From: Dicyema japonicum
Taxonomy: Eukaryota; Dicyemida; Rhombozoa; Dicyemidae
DNA: 64,000 nt
Assembly (NCBI GenBank): GCA_011109175.1
Contig: RDEW01000042.1
Coordinates: 442,168 to 506,167, forward strand
Direction of reading: 5' to 3'
The notes under the pieces were generated by a model. That model had not been told where the DNA came from. It searched no databases and saw only the letters and a list, made by a program, of their open reading frames with translations. Every line of letters starts with the position of its first letter. Position 1 is the stretch's first letter. Below, in pieces: positions 58,040-64,000 of the stretch. The position numbers and the translations under genes were made by a program.

Positions 58040-58080
58040 TTTTAATTAGTCTGCTGGTTATTTGAGCGAACCTCGCTCGT
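58040..58080 (+). mobile_element. R2-like LINE, terminal motif remnant
   Basis: Plus strand reads VCWLFERTSLV, the QRISLA-type end motif of the R2-like family, matching 63.97 kb (GLFERISLA) and 27.8 kb (LFERNSLAIL). The DNA core GAGCGAA(N)2TCGCTC is palindromic. Only about 40 bases. Confidence 0.4.
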
Positions 58081-59105
58081 CATTCAAATAGGGAATAACC
58101 ACGCAGTCAAGGCAGCCTCTATATGACCATTTGGGCAGGGCTTCGGCTCATATCTCCTGTTAGTCTGGAGATATGAGATGAGTAGCTCATGCAGAAAATG
58201 ATCTGGCATCCTTGCTTCTATGATGAGAATTCTTTGTTTTGGATGAAAAGATCTTCTGTATATATAGGGAGATGTTGGGCCGATAATAGTCTTTGCGGCC
58301 TTTTGAATATTTGATGGTCGATGATCTTGAAACAAAGACCAAGCCTCACTTGCATAGAGCAATGTCGGCTGGACAAACTGTTTGTAGATCATCTGAAGGC
58401 ATCCAGCGTCACTTCTGAGAACCTTGGTAACGACTTTTAATATCATCATCTCTTCAGTGCGTCGTTACCGGTTATCCAAATGCTTTGCGAAGGAGAGTCC
58501 CTGTCGAGTGTCACTCCAAGTATATTTGGTGTGGAATTGATAAGAATTACTGTGTTATTGAGAGAAATGTTAGGTTTCAATGAATACTGCCTCTTGCACG
58601 TTGTAAATAGGGTAGTATAGGATTTTGTATGGGAAGCTTCAAGACAGAGTTTCTTGAGCCGAGAAGTTAAATTGTTAAGCGTGCTCTGGGCCATCGTGGT
58701 AGCAGTTTGTTACTTTTTGTCCTTTGCAGCGATATTGATATCGTTTGCGTATGATAGTACAAGACAATTTTCGTAGTGCGGTTTCGGAATGTCATTGATG
58801 TACAAGTTAAAAAGGACTGGCGATAATGGAGATCCTTGAGGGACTCCATTTTGATTTTATGTTATTGCAAATCACTTGTCCACGTCTCCACTTAAGAAGT
58901 TGGCAATCTACAGTTTTATTTGGGTGGATGCATGTATCGTAATTTTCACAGTAAGGAGTTTTCTTAAGACTGTGTCGAAAGCCTTTGTTATATCAACAGA
59001 AACCAAGACTGTTTGTTGTTGCGGTTTAAAGGAATTGAATCCCTCCTCAATGAACTGGCACAGGGACGTTATGTTGCTGTGGAGTGTTTAGCCCGGAATC
59101 CATGT
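58081..59105 (-). mobile_element. Non-LTR retrotransposon RT, decayed
   Basis: Minus strand from 59105: GFRAKHSTA (RT block G-F-R-x-x-H-S-T), VLVSVDITKAFDTVLRKLL (first catalytic Asp), NQNGVPQGSPLSPVLFNLYI (PQGSPLSP block), SYANDINIAAKD (YADD mutated to YAND, losing one catalytic Asp), a thumb LGVTLDRDSPS, and after a shift LQMIYKQFVQPTLLYASEAW (the KxxVxPxLLYxxEAW motif), ending HIEAALTAWLFPI at 58084. At least four frame changes. The RT style differs from the 7 kb family and is a separate CR1/Jockey-like lineage. The 3' end lies at the R2-like remnant at 58.05 kb. Confidence 0.8.
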
Positions 59106-59109
59106 TAGA

Positions 59110-59615
59110 AAGGAGAGAGCAGGATGTAGTCCCTTCTTTGCTAAAAAATAACATTTAAATTAATCTTTAAAATTAAAAAAAGCATATATTAATTTATAAA
59201 AAATTCAAATTTGCCAATCGAATCCGCCGTAATTTCCCAGGTCCCAAATTTGGCGGATACGAGAAGTTTTACTGTACGTTGGAATTGTTTTGTATAAATG
59301 TAGTTAATTTTTTTTACATTCATGTGTTAGTGGAAGACCAAGATTAACTTTTCCAGATGTATGACCTTAACTCTGAAGGAGTTGAAACCACGGAAAACTT
59401 TATGAGATCGTTGGCTGACGATCGAAAAGTATGGAAGAGACTACCATTTAATATTCTATTTTGGATTGCACATACTTCACGTGAATTGTGGGATTAGTGA
59501 ATATAAAAATAAAACACAATTGTTAAACAATCATAAAGCAATCCTTCACAAACCATTTTGAAAATGTGTAATAATTAGATTTATTGTCACTTTTTTGAGT
59601 TGAATCTAGTGGTCG
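59110..59615. other. No gene recognised
   Basis: AT-rich spacer. No motif seen. Confidence 0.5.
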
Positions 59616-59619
59616 ATAA

Positions 59620-60010
59620 ACATGTATGGAAATGCAAAAAGTGTAAGAAAAGGACGAGCATCAGAAATCTCTCATGATTTCAAGGTAGTGCAACTTTGAT
59701 GATTTTTAGGTAGCCATCTAAGTCTTAGAACAATTTTGGAGCTAATGTGTATGTGGGCGAAAGAACATCTCGTTTGCGAAGTAGCTTTCGAACTTGAAAT
59801 ATCCAAGACAACTGTTGTGGACTGGAATACCTTTTGTCGAGAAACATGCGAGACATGGTTCGAGACAGTCCCACAGTTGCTTCGTGGACTTGACAAAAAT
59901 AATCGTTTAAATTTATTTTGTTAATTAATAGAACCAAAAGTCGTGGAAATCGACGAGTCTAAATTCTTCCACCGCAAATACCATCGCGGTCAATGTTGTC
60001 AAGATATCAC
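59620..60010 (+). pseudogene. Merlin-like (IS1016-type DDE) transposase, N-terminal part
   Basis: Plus strand: KCKKCKKRTSIR, the N-terminal Cys-rich motif (W-x-C-x-x-C-x-KRxSxRxGS). Then LSLRTILELMCMWAKEHLVC and EVAFELEISKTTVVDWNTFC, the helix-turn-helix (LYLWA...AAxELGISxxTVVDWYNFCREVC). Next RETCETW, and across a 27-base intron VVEIDESKFFHRKYHRGQCC, which holds the first catalytic Asp (VEIDESKFGKRKYHRG is the Merlin hallmark). The second Asp and Glu region is missing after about 60010, so the transposase is truncated. Merlin elements move by cut and paste and have been found in many invertebrates. One frameshift near 59690 besides the introns. I did not find terminal inverted repeats. The family call is strong from two independent motifs. 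Confidence 0.85.
59905..59931 (+). other. 27-bp intron in the Merlin-like transposase
   Basis: GTTTAAATTT...TTAATAG, 27 bases with an in-frame TAA. Removing it joins LDKNNQ to PKVVEIDESKF without changing frame and deletes the only stop before the catalytic motif. A second candidate of 29 bases lies at about 59685-59713. Confidence 0.7.
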
Positions 60011-60014
60011 TGAC

Positions 60015-60865
60015 ATACAAAATTTAGGATTTAGAGTTGAAATGAGTCATTATTGACTTGAGAAAGTTGATTATTTGTTCCCACATATTTATAGTCTAGA
60101 CATTTCGTCCTCTCTCTTTTAATAGTATTGCTTAAAAAAGGGGCGGGGAATTTTAGTCGTAGTAGATGCAGCATTTTTCTGGGAACTTCAATAACACAAG
60201 TTAGCATAGCAGGTTTGAAAAGTTTCTCCCATAACCTGAGTTTTTTATTCTCAAAAAATTCCAATTTTTAGCAACAGACGAGTGTGAAAGGTAAAATTAC
60301 CTAATTTCTAATTTTGAGAACTAAAATAAATACTGGTTTACTACTTTTCTGACTGTTTGCAAATCATCCATATTATAAAGGAAACTTTTAAAAATTTGTG
60401 CTTGATTCCCAGAATATCATCAGTCCATGATATAAGTAAATTATTTATCATTACTAATAAAAACATCTTAACAATTTGTTATGCATCCCGATTGCTTTTT
60501 ATTGACAATGAAACTCAACGCACTCCACGTAAAATATATTTTATATGGCAAAGTTAGCTTTTGTTACAATTCAACATACTTTAAGCTTGTTTCCATCATT
60601 CTGCATAAAGTAAGGTCCACTGATGACACAAGTTGACCATCCTCATCAGTAGTCACGCTCTACACTAATAATAAATGTTGTACGATCTTCAATTTGATAA
60701 ACCAACCTTCATTCTCTGATTTCTTGTCATATTCTTCATAGCCATATCTTCTATCCAACTGTCAATCTTTGTTCCCCACAATTATTATTAGCACTTTCAC
60801 GAGAGCCATAAAGTAGTCCGCATGTGCAGCAAAAAATATGAGAAATAGTTAGGTTGCTCCAAGCT
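60015..60865. other. No gene recognised
   Basis: AT-rich. Short frames at 60031-60264 (minus) and 60357-60557 (plus) lack motifs. Confidence 0.5.
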
Positions 60866-60869
60866 CTTC

Positions 60870-61300
60870 TGTTCTATGTTAGATCCTCAGTGAGTCCAGA
60901 TCGTCACCAGATGCCAATGTTTTCTTCACGGCTTTAAGATCGTTTTGTAGAACGACCCTCAAGGTAGTTCTCGATCTTCCACGAAAGCGTTTTACATTGG
61001 AGGAGTAGTAATCTTCCATTGCGATATTCGGAGGGGATATCGGGTCAAACCTCAGGAAGTGTCCAAGAAGTCTCCAACGAGAGCTAGTGATCTCGTGGCT
61101 TAATGGTGTACAGTCCATTCCGCGAGATCTTGAATGGCCAGGACATTCCAGTTATGTTTCTTAGATGATTCATGTGAAATGAGTATAGCCTCTCCAATTC
61201 CTCTTTAGAGGTGGCCCAGGCCCCAGAGTTGTATAGTAGGATTGGTTTGATGAAGTATTGTATAACATAATCCTTCGTATAACATGTTCCCACAATTTGA
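60870..61300 (-). mobile_element. RTE-like LINE, C-terminus
   Basis: Minus strand: YFIKPILLYNSGAWATSKEE (KPxLLYNxxAW), FHMNHLRNITGMSWP (HRRxLRxILGIxxP), ISRNGLYTIKP, and after a shift near 61100 LSHEITSSRWRLLGHFLRFD, PNIAMEDYY, KRFRGRSRTTLRVVLQNDL and ending SGDDLDSLRI. This is the RTE/RTEX-type tail in full order. It continues the protein whose RT part is at 8.5-9.1 kb (KPILIYN overlaps). One frameshift only, making it the best RTE end in the window. Confidence 0.85.
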
Positions 61301-61304
61301 TTTA

Positions 61305-62325
61305 TTTAAATATATATTTTAAATATTAATTTAATAATATTAATAATATTATTTATCTATTCGCTACTTAGGATATTTTGGAAACTTAATTTTTAAGTCT
61401 TTCTTTCCGGGTTTTCAGGTTTCTACAGAGATTGCTCGAGAAAGTAAAGTGGATCGGTCCTAAACATGGACACCCAGATCAAGTTCCTTTGTAGGCATTT
61501 ACGGAGTATTTATCGTTTAACATTTTAATAAACGAAAATATCAGCCGTCTGTTTTGTAGGAAATTCTTACACAACAAATTTCACCTTTAATAATTGGCAG
61601 CACAGAAAAGGAAAGCGACATAATTTCATTCTCTTTATATAAAACTATAATCATAAATATATAACTAGAAATTAGCTCATCCTTAAGAGGAGTGCTAGAT
61701 TCAAAGGGAAAAATAGTGAATTCTTGAATCCCTCGCTTGTATAATTATAACTCCTCCAATTTGTGAGTTCTCGTTACCATTGATGTCTCATCACCACTAT
61801 CCACCAACTTCTAAACTACTAATTTAGTGCAACCTTGGACAATTTCCTTGAATTGATTAATTTGAGAAAGAATACACAATAGAGGTTCAATAAAACCTGA
61901 GGTTGTTTTTCACAGATTCTACGGTAACTTCAAGAATTCCATAAATAAAGAAGACAATATGAGAGATCGAGCTCTGTATGCATATTCTGTACTTGTTTCA
62001 TCAAACTGCTAATTTTGTTGTGTAAATTAATAATTTCTATCAATTCAGAACAATTTGGTCTCCCTGATATTAAATTATCTTTAAAACAAGTCTACAATGC
62101 TGTTGACAAGTGGTTATCAACATTTCTAATTTGCAAGCCAAATCAATAATTAACAAACTGTTCAAGAGCCGCAAAAATTTTGGCCTTTGTATTACCCTCA
62201 CTGTTCCCTCAAATACCACGTGAGAAAGCGAATCATACAAGACAGCCGTTTCTCCTGGTCCCTCTTCGACGTCATCTACGAGTTCAGAACCTCTTAATAA
62301 GATGTTTCTGCTCGATTGTTATCAC
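61305..62325. other. No gene recognised
   Basis: Very AT-rich at 61300-61360, otherwise plain spacer. No motif seen. Confidence 0.5.
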
Positions 62326-62329
62326 CACA

Positions 62330-62530
62330 GTTGTCAACTTTAACCCATTTCTATGCTCGATTGTCATGCTCTCTAAAGATTTGAATCTCATTGATTGGAT
62401 GTACCTTCTTGTAGAGACATCCACGTTGAGTCTTTCATATAGTACTTGTAGTACTTGTTACTACTCCATCCCATGTCAAAACAATCGGAATTATTGTTAC
62501 CTTGTCCTTGTGAATTTGTGCTAGTTCATC
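62330..62530 (-). mobile_element. LINE C-terminal fragment, possibly R4/Dong-like endonuclease region
   Basis: Minus strand: HKDKVTIIPIVLTWDGVVTS, then after a shift ERLNVDVSTRRYIQSMRFKS and LESMTIEHRNGL. The phrase P-V-V-(M/L)TWDG(I/V)VT followed by YIQ...KxLES recurs at the C-terminus of some non-LTR elements with a restriction-like endonuclease. I recall it from R4/Dong-type elements, but could not check. Only the final 70 residues are present; the 114-codon plus-strand frame over it is a shadow. Confidence 0.5.
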
Positions 62531-62639
62531 ACAAAGAATATTAATGATATTAATAATTAATTAATATATGATCAAAAAATCTTTAGTATAAAAACATAGT
62601 TAAAATATGTAATATTTTTATAATTTTATACTAAGTAGC

Positions 62640-62690
62640 AGCGCGCCGCATGCAGCCCGATGTTCCGCGGTTGAGAACCACTGCTGTTGA
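62640..62690. repeat. Isolated hAT-type terminus
   Basis: CGCGGTTGAGAACCACTG is the reverse complement of the common hAT (Charlie-type) start CAGTGGTTCTCAACCGCG, preceded by CGCATGCAGCCCGATG-type sequence typical just inside such ends. No matching left end or 8-bp duplication was found nearby. Confidence 0.5.
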
Positions 62691-62694
62691 TGTT

Positions 62695-63515
62695 ACCAAT
62701 TGAAGACATATTTGGTCAATTTTATTTAATTTTAAATATTATTTACAATGAAAAATAGATAATTCGAATGACCTCTTTTCGATAATCTTCGGAAATCATC
62801 GTTAATCAAATTTCGAATCTTGGCTGACTTTCATGTTGAAACTTATCCATAGAAGTTCACCGTCTAATTCTTACGACTGATCCAAAATTACTACATTAGT
62901 ATATCCTAAATTGGCGAATTTGAAAATACGTCAATGTTTTTAAAAATTGTATTTCAATACAATATTACTATTTATAAAAACATGAGACAGATTCCATTTT
63001 ATATTTTTATGGGTTCAACCTATCCGCAAAATTCAAAGTCATGTGAGCGTATTGTTTATAATAAAAAAGATAATGATGAAGACAACCTTAGTATAGCAAG
63101 CGAAAAAGCATATAAGAATCTACAGATTCGTGTAATTTTTTAGTCTAAGTAAATTCTTTCAAAAACCTATAAAAATGCTTTCTGGTTTTTTCATCATCTG
63201 TCTATGAATTTTTCTCGAAATGCCTTCTAAGATCTCTTACTCGCCCAAAAAATACTTAAACCTGTTTGCATTGTTTACTTTTTTGTTTTTTATCTTTCTA
63301 GCGTAAACGTCCCTTATAATTTAATCCGAAAACCATAATTTAGTGAGTTGAATGTTTCTTGTATATTTTCGCCTGCGGGGATCACACAGCAAATCATTAA
63401 TTTTAGTGAATTCCTGCCAATCTTCGGACGTCGAATGACTCCAGTGTGAAGAGATCATTCGTCATGTGTGAAATAGAGATAATAATTCAAGAAACACGTC
63501 ACCAAGTTCAACCAA
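62695..63515. other. No gene recognised
   Basis: AT-rich spacer. A 69-codon plus-strand frame (62934-63143) has no motif. Confidence 0.5.
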
Positions 63516-63523
63516 TTTAAGGT

Positions 63524-63718
63524 TTAAATGACGAGACTTTCAATATTAATCTTTGAGTCTCTATATGGCACTTTGACTAATTTTTTCTCGGAGAGCGCAT
63601 TAATTACGTTTCCAAGAACTAGAAGGCCACTATTTATGTGGATTGATTTCTTTAGTAGAAGTCTATTGTTTCCTGTTTTATTAACTCGTTCTGATACTGC
63701 CAAGTCAACAAAATTCAT
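63524..63718 (-). pseudogene. Kinesin-4-like motor fragment (KIF4/KIF21/KIF7 type)
   Basis: Minus strand: [16 protein letters not shown] is the switch II region (LxFVDLAGSERxxKTG, with the catalytic-loop Gly changed to Val). Then ININRGLL-like [20 protein letters not shown] and VPYRDSKI. The ININxGLLxLGNVIxAL phrase is typical of the kinesin-4 group rather than kinesin-1 or -5. These motors regulate microtubule growth at chromosomes or cilia. The frame ends INIESLVI and a stop, where a functional motor continues LTRLLQDSLGGN. Upstream of the Met there is a stop, and no P-loop was found. Loss of the DLAGSE glycine and both ends marks it as a pseudogene fragment of about 64 residues. Confidence 0.8.
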
Positions 63719-63899
63719 TTTTTAGGACAAAATGTTGTATGTCACAGTCTCTACCTCCAAAACATTCCATTTATGTTTTGCTAATATTGATAATTGAAAC
63801 TAGGGCAGAAATAATAGACAATTTTATTATTTTTCTATTTTTTAAAATTATTTTGTATTTTTAGAGTTTAAGTGTAAACTAAATATCACTAATACTTAA

Positions 63900-64000
63900 T
63901 CTGACCTTGGAATTCTTGAGTCATCTAGGGAATCGGATTTCTACACGACCAGCAGACCTCAAAAGAGCTGCTGGTTTGTTTGAGCGAATTTCGCTCGCCA
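63900..64000 (+). mobile_element. R2-like LINE C-terminus, cut by the window edge
   Basis: Plus strand: STRPADLKRAAGLFERISLA runs to the last base and matches the terminal motif of the R2-like family (LFERISLAIxxGN). The element's upstream endonuclease blocks are not visible before 63900, so it is either truncated or a short remnant. Confidence 0.5.

Noticed and set aside
62180-62524. 114-codon plus-strand ORF
   Set aside because: The opposite strand carries the recognisable LINE phrase TWDGVVT and YIQSMRFKSLES, so the plus ORF is a shadow.
1-64000. CRISPR arrays, prokaryotic operons, rRNA genes
   Set aside because: No regularly spaced short repeats with unique spacers, no ribosome-binding-site/ORF chains and no rRNA-like conserved blocks were seen; everything else points to a eukaryotic nuclear genome.

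Overview
This window looks like a piece of an animal nuclear genome, AT-rich and poor in intact genes. It is mostly a graveyard of transposable elements with a few broken fragments of conserved host genes. No open reading frame in it is a convincing complete, intact gene. There are no operons, prokaryotic signals, CRISPR arrays or convincing tRNA/rRNA genes. The animal assignment rests on a basonuclin/disco-type zinc-finger pair (51.1-51.4 kb, a metazoan family as far as known), kinesin-5 and kinesin-4 motor fragments, an RTEL1/FANCJ-like helicase fragment, a calcineurin-B-like EF-hand fragment and a WD40 fragment.

The most telling feature is the introns. In five unrelated loci, reading frames continue across GT...AG segments of only 21-29 bases: a Ginger-like transposase, a Merlin-like transposase, kinesin-5, the EF-hand gene and the RTEL1-like gene. 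Spliceosomal introns this short are known among animals mainly from dicyemid mesozoans. A dicyemid or a similarly reduced animal is therefore the best guess; this is inference, not proof.

Layout. 0-3.7 kb: no gene seen. 3.7-9.2 kb: WD40 fragment, then 3' ends of several non-LTR retrotransposons (LINEs). 11.0-12.6 kb: a bounded DNA transposon with 43-bp terminal inverted repeats, a 5-bp target duplication and a decayed DD35E integrase-type transposase. 13.6-18.0 kb: short repeat copies, a 215-bp tandem repeat and a LINE ORF1 fragment with zinc knuckles. 18.5-21.45 and 43.2-46.15 kb: a long direct duplication. 21.7-31.6 kb: LINE fragments, including a PHD/restriction-endonuclease-type LINE that has lost its RT core (27.8-29.5 kb) and a decayed RT ORF (30.1-31.5 kb). 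32.85 kb: a 73-bp hAT-type MITE. 33-38 kb: membrane-protein ORF, EF-hand fragment, RTEL1-like fragment. 40.4-42.1 kb: nested LINE pieces, one encoding a 2A-like peptide ahead of an endonuclease start. 47.5-49.0 kb: kinesin-5 pseudogene. 50.5-54.3 kb: LINE ends, zinc fingers, and a repeat that is the inverted partner of 25.3-26.5 kb. 55.8-56.1 kb: 164-bp tandem repeat. 57.8-62.5 kb: LINE fragments and a Merlin-like transposase. 63.5-64.0 kb: kinesin-4 fragment and a LINE tail cut by the window edge.

The genes do not work together as a pathway. The coherent story is repeated insertion, truncation and decay of at least five LINE lineages (CR1/Jockey-like, RTE-like, R2-superclade with restriction-like endonuclease, a possible R4/Dong relative, and a 2A-bearing one) plus Ginger, Merlin and hAT DNA transposons. 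All homology calls were made by eye from translated motifs; no database search was run.
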